Shown one piece after another: positions 28,365-38,190 of a stretch of 64,000 bases of DNA. Within the stretch, counting starts at the first letter, position 1; each line of letters begins with the position of its first letter. The stretch covers positions 1,676,501 through 1,740,500 of the forward strand of contig NZ_JAUTBL010000002.1 in NCBI RefSeq assembly GCF_030819275.1, read 5' to 3'. Origin of the DNA: Agrobacterium larrymoorei (GTDB taxonomy: Bacteria; Pseudomonadota; Alphaproteobacteria; Rhizobiales; Rhizobiaceae). Below the pieces are notes generated by a model. It did no database searches and was not told where the DNA came from. It saw only the letters and a program-made list of their open reading frames with translations. The position numbers were made by a program, and so were the translations under genes.

Positions 28365-28631
28365 ATGAACCAAGACATGGAAATGATGCTGAAGGGCTAT
28401 GGTCTCACCACAGCCGAAATTCTTTATCGCATGCCCGATCACCCCTCGGTTCTTCAAAGCTACCTTTGGCAGAACTACGACCTCGCTCCGGACTTTCCGG
28501 AAATGCACGGGTTTCTCAAATTCTGGCAGGAGAAGCTGGACGGCCCGCTGCACTCGGTGCGCTATGTCCACCGCAAGCTGATCTCGGCGCAGGAGTGGCG
28601 CTCGTTGAAGGGCGAGTTCATCCTCCACTGA
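28365..28631 (+). CDS. Usg-like family protein
   Basis: An 88-residue protein of the Usg family, a small conserved protein of alphaproteobacteria first noted in the Caulobacter trp operon region. Typical segments are GYGLTTAEILYRMPDHP, LQSYLWQNYDLAPDFP and HSVRYVHRKLISAQEWR. The biochemical role is unknown. The start ATG has GGGAACA upstream; a second in-frame ATG lies four codons later. Here it is not next to trp genes. Confidence 0.85.
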   Translation: MNQDMEMMLKGYGLTTAEILYRMPDHPSVLQSYLWQNYDLAPDFPEMHGFLKFWQEKLDGPLHSVRYVHRKLISAQEWRSLKGEFILH

Positions 28632-28727
28632 TGGGGCTGTCGTCTCGGCGAGCGGCGGGCGATCCAAAACAGGCATTGCACCCGAAAGCGTTGCGGCTTA
28701 ATCAGGCTTCCAACGAAGCGGAGCCTG

Positions 28728-29561
28728 ATGAACGCCATGACCAAGAACGCCAAGATCGATGAAGAAGCTCTTGCGGAAGCCTATAACCGCGCGCTTGCGC
28801 TTGAAAAAGCGGGGGATATCGACGCGGCGGTAAAGGCTTACGAAGAGGTCCTTGCAATCGATCCCGAAGATCATGGCGGAGCAGCCGTGCGCATCGCGTC
28901 GATGGGACGAGGCGAGGCGCCACCCAAGGCACCGGACGCCTATGTCGAAACGCTCTTCGATCAGCACGCGGAAGCCTTTGAAGACATTCTCGTCGAACAG
29001 CTTGGCTATGCCGTCCCGATGATGGTGCGTCAGCGATTGCAGACGCTTGAACTCGGTCCCTTCAAGCGCATGCTGGATCTTGGTTGCGGCACCGGTCTCA
29101 CGGGCGAAGCGCTTCGCGACATGGCCGACGATATCACCGGCATAGACATCTCCGAAAACATGGTTGAAATCGCCCATGAAAAGGATGTCTATGAGACGCT
29201 CTACGTCGCCGAAGTCGAGGATTTCCTCGAAGACAATGACGACGAGGCTTTCGATCTGATCACCGCGACGGACGTGCTGCCCTATCTCGGCGCTCTCGAA
29301 CCGTTGTTCTTCGGAGCCGCAGAAAATATGGTAAAAGGCGGCATCTTCGTCTTTTCGTCAGAGACCCTCCCCGACGATAAAATGGCTGGCAGACCCTACA
29401 TCGTCGGCGCGCATCAGCGCTTTGCCCATGCGGAAACCTATGTGCGAGAGCGTCTGGCCGCCACGGGCTTTGACGTCATCGAGATAACCGATATCAATGT
29501 GCGCATGCAGGATGGCGAGCCGACACCGGGCCATCTCGTCATCGCGAAGCTCAAGGGCTGA
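28728..29561 (+). CDS. TPR-methyltransferase (SAM-dependent, class I)
   Basis: A 277-residue protein. Residues 10-50 form a tetratricopeptide-like pair of helices (AYNRALALEKAGDIDAAVKAYEEVLAIDPED), followed by a class I methyltransferase domain with motif I MLDLGCGTGLTG near residue 116 and GIDISENMVEIA. The arrangement matches NDUFAF5/UbiE-like predicted TPR methyltransferases of rhizobia, whose substrate is unknown. The start follows GGAGCCTG. Confidence 0.85.
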   Translation: MNAMTKNAKIDEEALAEAYNRALALEKAGDIDAAVKAYEEVLAIDPEDHGGAAVRIASMGRGEAPPKAPDAYVETLFDQHAEAFEDILVEQLGYAVPMMVRQRLQTLELGPFKRMLDLGCGTGLTGEALRDMADDITGIDISENMVEIAHEKDVYETLYVAEVEDFLEDNDDEAFDLITATDVLPYLGALEPLFFGAAENMVKGGIFVFSSETLPDDKMAGRPYIVGAHQRFAHAETYVRERLAATGFDVIEITDINVRMQDGEPTPGHLVIAKLKG

Positions 29562-29572
29562 ACATGGATGTG

Positions 29573-29601
29573 TCCATTCCCGCGGTCAGCGCGGGAATGG
29601 A
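29573..29601. terminator. hairpin between convergent methyltransferase and lrp-type genes
   Basis: A perfect 12-bp stem TCCATTCCCGCG / CGCGGGAATGGA with a 5-base loop. Neither side has a good U-tract, so it may stabilise 3' ends rather than terminate by itself. Confidence 0.5.
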
Positions 29602-29621
29602 TCGTCACTCGAATGACGACG

Positions 29622-30110
29622 TTACTCCTCGCCGGACTTAGGGTTGTCCAGGATCATGTAATCGAGCGGCAACTCGGTCGTGTACTTGATCTGCTCCATC
29701 GCAAAAGCCGACGACACATCGCGGATTTCGATCTTAGCGATCATCCGCTTGTAGAAGGCATCGTAGGCGGCGATATCCGGCACGACGACGCGCAGCAAAT
29801 AATCCACGTCACCGCTCATGCGGTAGAATTCAACCACCTCCGGAAATTCGGACACGACTTCCGAGAAGCGCTTTAGCCACTCGATGGAATGGGACGCCGT
29901 CCGGATGGAAACGAAAACCGTGACCTTCGTATTGACCTTCGTCGCATCCAGGATGGCGACACGACGGCGGATGACGCCATCCTCTTCCATCTTCTGGATA
30001 CGCCGCCAACAGGGAGTCGTAGAAAGCCCGACCTTCTTTGCAAGGTCGGCAACAGCCAGCGTGGAATCCTCTTGCAGAATACGCAGAATTTTACGGTCGA
30101 GACGGTCCAA
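29622..30110 (-). CDS. Lrp/AsnC-family transcriptional regulator
   Basis: A 162-residue regulator. The N-terminal helix-turn-helix (LDRKILRILQEDSTLAVADLAKKVGLSTTPCWRRIQKME) is followed by the RAM ligand-binding domain with the glycine-bearing SGDVDYLLRVVVPDI and FKRMI-like region. Such proteins respond to amino acids and often control a neighbouring gene; here no amino acid gene is divergent, so its target is unknown. AGGAGAG precedes the start. Confidence 0.93.
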   Translation of the reverse strand: MDRLDRKILRILQEDSTLAVADLAKKVGLSTTPCWRRIQKMEEDGVIRRRVAILDATKVNTKVTVFVSIRTASHSIEWLKRFSEVVSEFPEVVEFYRMSGDVDYLLRVVVPDIAAYDAFYKRMIAKIEIRDVSSAFAMEQIKYTTELPLDYMILDNPKSGEE

Positions 30111-30176
30111 TCTTCTCTCCTACGGAATTATTTTCCTCTATTTACACTAAAAAAAACGAATAAAAAGAAATTTGTT

Positions 30177-30830
30177 TCATCTCGCTAGAATTTCCACATG
30201 CTGTCGAAGTATGGGCAACACATCCTGATCGAACCATGGGTTCTTCCACAACCAAGAGGTGTTACGCCAGCTGGGATGCAGCAAAGGCAGCACAGGAACT
30301 CCGATATTGCTCTGGAGATAGTTGCGCCAGTTTTGCACCGTTTCCGTCAAGCTTTTCTTGCGCCGGTCGCCAAGATGGTAGGATTGCGCATATTGACCGA
30401 TCGCCAGCACAAGCTCGATCTGCGGCATGGCCGACATGACCTCATCGCGCCAGCGCGGTGCACATTCCCGCCTGGGCGGCAGGTCGCTTCCGCGCTCGTC
30501 GTATCCGGGAAAGCAAAAGCCCATCGGCACGATGGCAAACCGGTCCGGATCGTAAAACCTGTCCCGGTCGACATTCAGCCATGTCCGCAGGCGGTCGCCT
30601 GAGGCATCATTGAATGGCAGACCACTTTCATGCACACGCAGTCCAGGCGCCTGCCCGGCAATCAAAATTTTCGCTTTGGCCGAGATGACCGCGACCGGTC
30701 GGGGCTCATGCGGCAGCCGGTCACCCTCGCCCTTCAGCGGCGCATCCCGGCAGATCCGACATCGCACGATACTGTCGCGCAACCTGTCGATCAAAGCCTT
30801 GCGGATATCATCCTGCTTCTGCACGGTCAT
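30177..30830 (-). CDS. uracil-DNA glycosylase family protein
   Basis: A 217-residue member of the UDG superfamily. Motif 1 is AGQAPGLRVHESGLPFNDASGDRLRTWL near residue 55 and motif 2 is HPSWRNT near 184. An N-terminal CRICRD pair could hold a metal or cluster with a later cysteine. It probably removes damaged bases, but this branch is not well studied. The ATG at 30828-30830 lies 7 bases after the nuclease stop, whose GGTGA serves as ribosome site, so the two are translationally coupled. Confidence 0.8.
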   Translation of the reverse strand: MTVQKQDDIRKALIDRLRDSIVRCRICRDAPLKGEGDRLPHEPRPVAVISAKAKILIAGQAPGLRVHESGLPFNDASGDRLRTWLNVDRDRFYDPDRFAIVPMGFCFPGYDERGSDLPPRRECAPRWRDEVMSAMPQIELVLAIGQYAQSYHLGDRRKKSLTETVQNWRNYLQSNIGVPVLPLLHPSWRNTSWLWKNPWFDQDVLPILRQHVEILAR

Positions 30831-30837
30831 ACTTATA

Positions 30838-31416
30838 TCACCAGTCGAAGACATGGCGAAGCACCGTCAAAGGCTCTGCCCGCGGCGCATCGGTCTCCGC
30901 TGCCTTTTGCGCCCGTCGCCAGTCTTTGGGGTTTTGGAATGCTCCACTCCAGAGGCCAAGCTTCTCCTGCTTCGCTTGCTCCTCCTCCTTGGCGTAGAGA
31001 AAGTATTCCGTGGTCACCGCCAGACCTTCAGAGACGATGAGACTGCCCAAGTCCATGCCATTCACGGAACAGCGGACAAGGAAGCGTGAATATCGGTCCT
31101 TGCTGCTCCCTGTACAGTCGATCTCGCCTGTCTCCAGAACCTCTCTCACGAAATTCCTGGCCGCTTGTCCACACGCCCAAGTCCCATCCCCTGTGCCGCA
31201 ATCCTGGCGAAGCTCAGGCGCATCGATGCCGATCAACCGATAACGGGAAGCACCCAGTGCAAGCGTATCTCCATCGATCGCGACGAAGCGGCCGGAGAAC
31301 TGCCGATCATTGAGGCCATCGATCTTCGCCAAAATCAACGCCCCAAAAAAGATCAGCAAAAGCAGGATGATTCCGTCCTTTACCGGAGAAAATCTCCTGC
31401 CTGACTTTCGTCTCAT
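30838..31416 (-). CDS. membrane-anchored thermonuclease (SNase) family protein
   Basis: A 192-residue protein. One N-terminal membrane segment (IILLLLIFFGALILA) is followed by a staphylococcal-nuclease domain with VAIDGDTLALG, YRLIGIDAPEL, CGQAARNF, DRYSRFLVRC and LGLWSG. The catalytic Arg/Glu/Arg positions appear kept (R after GIDAPE, D-R-Y-x-R). It is likely anchored in the inner membrane facing the periplasm. The frame stays open upstream to 32463, but that part is antisense to the kinase gene. It is coupled to the UDG gene. Confidence 0.82.
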   Translation of the reverse strand: MRRKSGRRFSPVKDGIILLLLIFFGALILAKIDGLNDRQFSGRFVAIDGDTLALGASRYRLIGIDAPELRQDCGTGDGTWACGQAARNFVREVLETGEIDCTGSSKDRYSRFLVRCSVNGMDLGSLIVSEGLAVTTEYFLYAKEEEQAKQEKLGLWSGAFQNPKDWRRAQKAAETDAPRAEPLTVLRHVFDW

Positions 31417-31524
31417 ATCCCAACAAACCCTTTGCAGAAATGGCAAACAAATCCTTTCGCGGCAGCATCTTCTTAAGACTTTACCGCTAACCTGAAAACA
31501 TCCCGTATCGGTTTCGTTCAGTAG

Positions 31525-33060
31525 ATGAGTAAGAGCGCCAGCAACATTGCCGACAAGAACATCGTCGATCGGTCTCGCACGCGGCGCAACAAAGCTGTGT
31601 TCGATGCCGTGAAGTCGACGCGTGAGCGGCTGCAATATGGCGGGGCTGGTACCGTGGCCTTCGAATGCGAAATGCTGCAGATGCATATCGTAGAGACGCT
31701 GCACGGGGCAACCATCATGCCCCTCTTCATTTTGCTGGCAACCGGTATCGGCATCTACATCACCCGCGATATCGAGATCGTCGGATGGACCCTTCTGGCG
31801 CTGAGCGGCCACGCCCTTGCGCTGATCTTCGCGCGCAAGGCACAGAAGCAAGCCATCACGCCCGCAAACGTCAACCGCTGGGTCAGCACCTTCCTTGCGG
31901 TACAGATCATCATCGGCCTGATCTGGGCGCTTTTCGCCGGCTACCCGATGGACGCCAAGGACGCGGCGTTGCCGATGTTCTACAAGGGCGCCACTCTGCT
32001 GATTGCGCTCTCCATCACCGCCATGTCCAACTTCATGTTGCGGCGTGCGATCTTGATGACCTTCTTGCCCGTCCTGATGGCGCTTGGCATCAGTGCCGCC
32101 ACCTCGCAGGATCCGATGGCGATCGGCCTGGCCCTGATGTTTTTCATGGCCATGCTGTTTTGCCACTACATAACCAGGCGTCTGCACAATTCCAGCATCA
32201 AGCTTTTGTCCTTCCAGTCGGAAAAGGACGACCTGATCGCCGAACTGGAAGTGGCAAAGTCCATGTCGGACGAGGCAAGGCGCCGAGCGGAGGAAGCCAA
32301 CCTCGCAAAGTCCCGCTTTTTGGCATCCATGTCGCATGAACTGCGCACACCGCTTAACGCCATCCTCGGCTTCTCCGAGGTCATGGCATCGGAAATTCTC
32401 GGGCCGCTCAACAACTCGCTCTACAAAGAGTACTCGGGTGATATCCACCGCTCCGGCCAGCATTTGCTTGATTTGATCAACGAGATCCTCGATCTCTCCC
32501 GTATCGAGGCAGGCCGCTATGAGTTGCAGGAAGAAGCCGTCTCCTTGCTCGAAATCGCCGAAGATTGTGTCGGCATGATTCAGCTGCGCGCACGTGGCAA
32601 GAATATCCGCATCGTTCAGCAGTTCGAGCGCAGCCTGCCGAGCGTCTGGGCAGACGAAAAGGCGCTTCGCCAGGTCATCCTCAACCTGCTGTCCAACGCC
32701 GTCAAATTCACCCCCCAGGGCGGCGAAATTTCCATCAAGGCCGGATGGACTGCGCGCGGTGGTCAGTATATCTCGATCAAGGACAATGGCCCCGGCATTC
32801 CCGAGGAGGAAATTCCCGTCGTGCTCTCGGCCTTCGGCCAGGGATCGATTGCTATCAAAAGTGCAGAACAGGGCACGGGTCTTGGCCTGCCTATCGTTCA
32901 GGCCATTCTCTCAAAACATGACGGTCATTTCGTGCTGAAATCGAAACTGCGCGAGGGAACGGAAACCATCGCGATCCTGCCAGCCAAGCGCATCCTGCAG
33001 ACCGTTCCTGCCGTCGAAGACGTACAGGTGGTACAGCGCCGCAAACGGTCTTTCGCCTGA
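31525..33060 (+). CDS. pdhS2: PleC/DivJ/PdhS-type sensor histidine kinase (probable PdhS2)
   Basis: A 511-residue membrane kinase. About six membrane segments span residues 60-220, then comes a linker coiled coil. The HisKA box SMSHELRTPLNAILGFSEVM has its histidine near 271, and the ATPase domain shows N-box LNLLSNAVKFTP, DNGPGIP and GTGLGLPI. The stretch after the histidine (GPLNNSLYKEYSGDIHRSGQHLL) is the signature of kinases that act on DivK. In A. tumefaciens C58, PdhS2 is, from memory, in this chromosomal position and controls motility and adhesion; the symbol is inferred from that. Confidence 0.8.
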   Translation: MSKSASNIADKNIVDRSRTRRNKAVFDAVKSTRERLQYGGAGTVAFECEMLQMHIVETLHGATIMPLFILLATGIGIYITRDIEIVGWTLLALSGHALALIFARKAQKQAITPANVNRWVSTFLAVQIIIGLIWALFAGYPMDAKDAALPMFYKGATLLIALSITAMSNFMLRRAILMTFLPVLMALGISAATSQDPMAIGLALMFFMAMLFCHYITRRLHNSSIKLLSFQSEKDDLIAELEVAKSMSDEARRRAEEANLAKSRFLASMSHELRTPLNAILGFSEVMASEILGPLNNSLYKEYSGDIHRSGQHLLDLINEILDLSRIEAGRYELQEEAVSLLEIAEDCVGMIQLRARGKNIRIVQQFERSLPSVWADEKALRQVILNLLSNAVKFTPQGGEISIKAGWTARGGQYISIKDNGPGIPEEEIPVVLSAFGQGSIAIKSAEQGTGLGLPIVQAILSKHDGHFVLKSKLREGTETIAILPAKRILQTVPAVEDVQVVQRRKRSFA

Positions 33061-33064
33061 TCGT

Positions 33065-33487
33065 TCAGACCGCGCCGACGCTGAACAACACCGTCGAAGC
33101 CAGCGAGTACAGAACAAAGCCGCCATTGGCGAGCAGCAGACAGAACACTGCAAAGGATCCGAGATCCTTGGCGTTGCGCGCCGCACTGGAAAATTCGGGG
33201 GAAACGCGGTCGACAATCTCCTCGATCGCCGTATTCAACGCTTCCACGCAAAAGAGCAGAAGCATCAGCAGAACAAAGATGAAAGCATGCGCCGCCGGCG
33301 CCCGGATGCCGACCAGAAACACAAGCCCTGCCCCAAAGGCGATCACCTCATGGCGAAACGCCGCTTCCTGCCAAAGGCGAGTGAGCCCCTGGAAGGAATA
33401 GCGCGTTGCGGCCAGCAGATGGCGAAAGCCGGTTTCCTTGCGGAAGACTGGCTCCGGCGAGGGCGTCTTAGGAAGGTTGTCCATCAT
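33065..33487 (-). CDS. dgkA: diacylglycerol kinase
   Basis: A 140-residue inner membrane enzyme with three membrane helices that phosphorylates diacylglycerol, recycling the lipid left over from glucan or phospholipid turnover. The catalytic EALNTAIEEIVDRVSPE near residue 90 and AKDLGSFAVF are the family hallmarks. Two adjacent ATG codons (33485-33487 and 33482-33484) are possible starts, 4-7 bases after the cobT stop, with TGAGGCG upstream. Cotranscription with cobT is likely. Confidence 0.93.
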   Translation of the reverse strand: MMDNLPKTPSPEPVFRKETGFRHLLAATRYSFQGLTRLWQEAAFRHEVIAFGAGLVFLVGIRAPAAHAFIFVLLMLLLFCVEALNTAIEEIVDRVSPEFSSAARNAKDLGSFAVFCLLLANGGFVLYSLASTVLFSVGAV

Positions 33488-33491
33488 CGCC

Positions 33492-34514
33492 TCAGTGCTG
33501 GACGCCAGTATCGACGCCTGCCTGCGCAAATGTCGCCATGCCGGAATGGCAGGCGGCGGCAGCCTTGACGATGCCGGCAGCAAGTGCCGCGCCCGTTCCC
33601 TCACCAAGACGCATGCCAAGGGCCAGAAGTGGCGTCTTGCCAAGCCGCTCCACCGCTGCCATATGGCCCGGCTCACCGGAAACATGGCCGATCAGGCAGT
33701 GATCGAGAGCCGCAGGATTTGCGGCTTTGAGAAGAGCGGCAGCGGCAGTGGCCACATAGCCGTCGATCAGCACGGGAATCTTTTCCACGCGGGCTGCAAG
33801 GATGGCGCCCGCCATGGCAGCAATTTCGCGTCCGCCCAGCCTGCGCATAATTTCCAGTGGGTCGGAGAGATGATCCTTGTGGAATTCCACCGCAGCCTTC
33901 ACGGCAGCGACCTTGCGCTCCATGAATTCACCCTGAGATCCCGTGCCGGGACCTGTCCACTCTTCAGCCGTGCCGCCATAGAGCGCGAGATTGATGGCAG
34001 CAGCAATCGTCGTGTTACCGATGCCCATTTCCCCGATGCAGAGAAGATCGGTGCCTCCGGCGATGGCTTCCATGCCAAAGGCCATGGTCGCAGCGCAATC
34101 ACGCTCGGAGAGCGCTGCCTCGCAGGTGATGTCACCGGTCGGGTAATCGAGCGCGAGATCGAAAATTTTGAGACCAAGATCGTGGGTCACGCAGATCTGG
34201 TTGATCGCGGCTCCGCCTGCAGCGAAGTTTTCCACCATTTGCTGCGTCACGGACGACGGATAAGGCGTGACACCATGGCGTGTCACACCATGGTTGCCGG
34301 CGAAGATTGCGACAAGCGGTCGGTTGACGGCAGGCGCGCGTCCCGACCACGCGGCAAGCCACATGGCGATCTCTTCCAGACGTCCGAGCGAACCGGCAGG
34401 CTTCGTCAGCTGTGCATTGCGCTCCTTTGCGGCAACCAGTGCATGCGTATCAGGCCCCGGCAGGTCACGCAAAAGCACACGAAAATCGTCGAAAGGCAGG
34501 CCGCTCACGCTCAT
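33492..34514 (-). CDS. cobT: nicotinate-nucleotide--dimethylbenzimidazole phosphoribosyltransferase
   Basis: A 340-residue enzyme of the lower-ligand branch of cobalamin synthesis (CobU in Pseudomonas denitrificans naming). Motifs include KPAGSLGRLE, FAGNHGVTRHGVTPYP, LCIGEMGIGNTT and GTGSQGEFMERK, with the late catalytic glutamate region LGMRLGEGTGAALA. The ATG at 34512-34514 follows GAGAGAAAGA. It diverges from cobS, which completes the same pathway. The gap between them has no recognisable cobalamin riboswitch. Confidence 0.95.
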   Translation of the reverse strand: MSVSGLPFDDFRVLLRDLPGPDTHALVAAKERNAQLTKPAGSLGRLEEIAMWLAAWSGRAPAVNRPLVAIFAGNHGVTRHGVTPYPSSVTQQMVENFAAGGAAINQICVTHDLGLKIFDLALDYPTGDITCEAALSERDCAATMAFGMEAIAGGTDLLCIGEMGIGNTTIAAAINLALYGGTAEEWTGPGTGSQGEFMERKVAAVKAAVEFHKDHLSDPLEIMRRLGGREIAAMAGAILAARVEKIPVLIDGYVATAAAALLKAANPAALDHCLIGHVSGEPGHMAAVERLGKTPLLALGMRLGEGTGAALAAGIVKAAAACHSGMATFAQAGVDTGVQH

Positions 34515-34611
34515 GGTATCGATCTTTCTCTCATGCCGGAGACTTGTGTTTTCCGGCAAATCGGTCTTTGTTGCGCCTCTCATAATCGGGGACGGGCAGA
34601 GGGACAACCTC

Positions 34612-34660
34612 TAAAGCATGTGGCGCAAACCAACGCAGCGGTTTTGCGGTGCCAGGATGC
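34612..34660 (+). repeat. half copy of the interspersed repeat (copy D)
   Basis: TAAAGCATG-TGGCGCAAAC...CGCAGCGGTTTTGCG...AGGATGC matches the left half of copy C at 47440-47544. It lies in the cobT-cobS gap, just upstream of the cobS start. Confidence 0.55.
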
Positions 34661-34689
34661 TCGTCAAAGGCGCGACATCAGTCGTTCGA

Positions 34690-35487
34690 ATGGCGGAGAG
34701 CGGATTGGTCCTGAATGGTTTTCTGACGCGGGTGATGCACGCACTGAGCTTTCTGAGCCGCATACCCGTGCATGACACCTTCTTCCGAGGTCGCCAGGTG
34801 GACATGCTGGCTGCGACCCGTGTCTTCCCGGTCGCAGGGCTACTGATCGCCCTGCCATCCGCCATCCTCGTCGCCATCCTCCACCATGCGCAGGCCGATC
34901 CGCTGCTGACGGCAGCACTGACTTTAGCGCTTGCCACCGCCATCACCGGCGTCTTGCATGAGGATGGGCTGGCGGATACCGCAGATGGTTTCGGTGGCGG
35001 CGCGGACAAGGAGCGCTCCCTCACCATCATGAAGGACAGCCGCATTGGCAGTTACGGCGCCATCGCGCTGATCCTCTCCTTTATGATAAGAGTTGCAGCC
35101 ATTGCCGCCCTGATCCGTGACGCGCAAGGGCCGGCCATTGCTGCCTCTTTGATCGCTGTTGCAAGCTTCAGCCGCGCCATGATGGTCTGGCACTGGCATG
35201 GCCTTCCCCCTGCCCGGCAAGCCGGTGTCGCCGCATCCATTGGCCAGCCGGGATCAACCGATCGAAACCACGCGCTCGCCTACGGTATCGGCATTTCCGG
35301 CCTGATGCTGTGGTCATCCTACACAATCATCGCAGCAACAATCGTCATCGCCGCTTCCTTCGCAGCCGCCTATCTCTTCAAACACCTGTGCCTCCGCAAG
35401 ATCGAGGGGCATACGGGCGACACGATTGGCGCGACACAGCAAATCACCGAGATCGTGATGCTTGTCGCTCTTGCTCTCCTCGTCTGA
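34690..35487 (+). CDS. cobS: adenosylcobinamide-GDP ribazoletransferase (cobalamin synthase)
   Basis: A 265-residue inner membrane enzyme (CobV in P. denitrificans naming) that joins adenosylcobinamide-GDP and alpha-ribazole. It has about six membrane segments and the conserved [15 protein letters not shown], with [16 protein letters not shown], near residue 95. The N-terminus is uncertain: ATGs at 34657, 34690 and 34735 are all in frame and none has a good ribosome site. 34690 gives the usual family length with the FLSRIPV motif near residue 20. Confidence 0.9.
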   Translation: MAESGLVLNGFLTRVMHALSFLSRIPVHDTFFRGRQVDMLAATRVFPVAGLLIALPSAILVAILHHAQADPLLTAALTLALATAITGVLHEDGLADTADGFGGGADKERSLTIMKDSRIGSYGAIALILSFMIRVAAIAALIRDAQGPAIAASLIAVASFSRAMMVWHWHGLPPARQAGVAASIGQPGSTDRNHALAYGIGISGLMLWSSYTIIAATIVIAASFAAAYLFKHLCLRKIEGHTGDTIGATQQITEIVMLVALALLV

Positions 35488-35496
35488 AGAACAGAT

Positions 35497-35691
35497 ATGA
35501 AGACGATGGAAACACCTTGCATTCAGGTCTGCCAACTCAATCCGGAAGGTCTTTGCACCGGATGCTACCGGACAATCGCTGAAATCACCGGCTGGAGCGG
35601 CTTTACGGCCGCCGAAAGGCACAGGATCATGGGTGAGCTGCCCAGACGCAAGACGGCAATGGCGACAGGAATGGAGAGCGCACGCGCATGA
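35497..35691 (+). CDS. DUF1289 family small protein
   Basis: A 64-residue protein with the DUF1289 Cys pattern CIQVCQLNPEGLCTGCYRTIAEITGW, which probably binds a metal or Fe-S cluster. The function is unknown; the family is common next to cobalamin or protease genes in rhizobia. It starts 10 bases after the cobS stop and overlaps the following protease gene by 4 bases (ATGA). Confidence 0.85.
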   Translation: MKTMETPCIQVCQLNPEGLCTGCYRTIAEITGWSGFTAAERHRIMGELPRRKTAMATGMESARA

Positions 35692-36392
35692 ACAGGCTGA
35701 CTCTGGTTCTTCTCATCCTCGGCATCGGCCTGGCACTTCTTCTCATCAACAACAGCAGCGGACACACTTTCGGCATCGACAATGATCGCTTCGCCAGCGC
35801 GCTCTATCTGATGCCGATTGGGGTCCTTCTATCGGCGGGCATTCTGGCAGGCAGTCGCGGCAACCTGCCGACGGTCCTGCGGCAACTGGCAATCTGGCTT
35901 GTCATCGTCCTAGGGCTTGCCGCCGGCTATCTTTACCGGGCAGACCTGCAGCGGTTCGGTGATCGGCTGCTGGCAGGCCTCATTCCCGGTCGCGCCGTGG
36001 TAACGACCACGTCCGATGGTGTTCAGGAAGTCATCCTCAGCAAATCCATGGGCGGTCATTTCGAGGCCGATGCCACGATCAACGGCGTTTCTGTCCATAT
36101 GCTTGTCGATACCGGCGCAAGCTCCGTCGTCCTCTCCAATGCCGATGCCGAGGCAATCGGCATCAATCCGGACAACCTGAACTACACCGTCTCGGTGATG
36201 ACCGCCAATGGACGGACATCGGCAGCCCCCGTTAATCTATCGGAGATCGCTGTAGGTCCGATTGTTCGGCGCAACATCCCTGCCCTCGTCGCGCAGAAGG
36301 GTCAACTGGATCAAAGCCTGCTTGGCATGACCTTCCTCTCGACGCTTGGATCGCTGCAAATGCAGACAGACCAGCTGACCCTCAGAGATTGA
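35688..36392 (+). CDS. TIGR02281-type membrane aspartic protease (clan AA)
   Basis: A 234-residue retroviral-like aspartic protease. Three membrane segments lie in the first 80 residues. The active-site motif MLVDTGASSVVLSN is near residue 138, followed by NGRTSAAPVNLSEIAVG and LLGMTFLSTLGSL. It probably cuts a periplasmic substrate from the inner membrane. It is translationally coupled to DUF1289 and thus cobS. Confidence 0.85.
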   Translation: MNRLTLVLLILGIGLALLLINNSSGHTFGIDNDRFASALYLMPIGVLLSAGILAGSRGNLPTVLRQLAIWLVIVLGLAAGYLYRADLQRFGDRLLAGLIPGRAVVTTTSDGVQEVILSKSMGGHFEADATINGVSVHMLVDTGASSVVLSNADAEAIGINPDNLNYTVSVMTANGRTSAAPVNLSEIAVGPIVRRNIPALVAQKGQLDQSLLGMTFLSTLGSLQMQTDQLTLRD

Positions 36393-36401
36393 TAAGACCG
36401 G

Positions 36402-37159
36402 TCAGTTACGAAGCTTGTAACCCGTCTTGAACATCCAGCTGATCACCGCAAGGCACACAGCGAGGAACCCCGTGATCATGACGATGCTGATCAGCGGGTT
36501 TACATCGGCGATCTCGTAGAAGCTCCAGCGGAAACCGCTGATCAGATAGAGCACCGGGTTGAAGTGGCTAACCGTCTGCCAGAAGGGCGGCAGCATGTTG
36601 ATCGAATAGAAGCTGCCACCAAGAAAGGTGAGAGGCGGAACGACCAGCATCGGAATGAGGTTGAGCTGCTCGAAATTCGACGCCCACATGCCGATGATGA
36701 AACCGAACAGGCTGAAACTGACCGCCGTCAGCACGAAGAACAGCACCATCATGAAGGGATGGGCAATCGAGATATCGACGAAGAAAGACGCAGTGATCAG
36801 GATGATCGTACCGATCATCAGACCTTTGGTCGCCGCAGCCCCGACATAGCCTGCCAATATCTCCGTCATCGAGATCGGTGCTGAGAGAATTTCATAGACG
36901 GTGCCGGTGAACTTCGGAAAATAGATGCCGAAGGAGCCGTTGCTGACGCACTGCGTCAGCAGGGTCAACATGATGAGGCCCGGCGTAATGAAAGCGCCGT
37001 AGGAAACGCCCTCGACCTCTTGGATGCGCGAGCCGATCGCGGTGCCGAAGACGATGAAGTAGAGCGACGTCGAGATGACCGGTGAAATCACGCTTTGTAA
37101 AAGCGTACGACGCGTGCGCGCCATTTCGAACAGGTAGATGGACTTGATGGCTTCGAAAT

Positions 37160-37163
<4 letters not shown>
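36402..37163 (-). CDS. ABC-2 type transporter permease (YadH-like)
   Basis: A 253-residue inner membrane protein with six membrane segments. Typical ABC-2 stretches are [40 protein letters not shown] and [16 protein letters not shown]. It overlaps the ATPase gene by 4 bases. The pair resembles YadG-YadH and may export a drug or lipid-like substrate, which cannot be specified. Confidence 0.92.
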
Positions 37164-38098
<935 letters not shown>

Positions 38099-38133
38099 GA
38101 ATGAACTTTCGGCACGATCTTGAACTGCTCATA

Positions 38134-38190
38134 TAAAGCATTTCGAGGAAAAGTGTTCTCCGTTTTGTGTCCGAAAATGCGTCAGAACAA
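38134..38190 (+). repeat. second-family intergenic palindrome (copy E)
   Basis: An imperfect palindrome with arms GCATTTCGAGGAAAAGTG and CGTTTTGTGTCCGAAAATGC. It is of the widespread rhizobial type seen between genes. It lies just upstream of the ABC-2 ATPase gene. Confidence 0.55.

Noticed and set aside
31417..32463. Upstream extension of the thermonuclease frame
   Set aside because: It lies antisense to the histidine kinase and has no membrane or nuclease features; the real start is at 31414-31416.
34515..34689. Possible cobalamin riboswitch between cobT and cobS
   Set aside because: No B12-box-like sequence is present; the structure there is a TGCCGGA/TCCGGCA hairpin and a half repeat.
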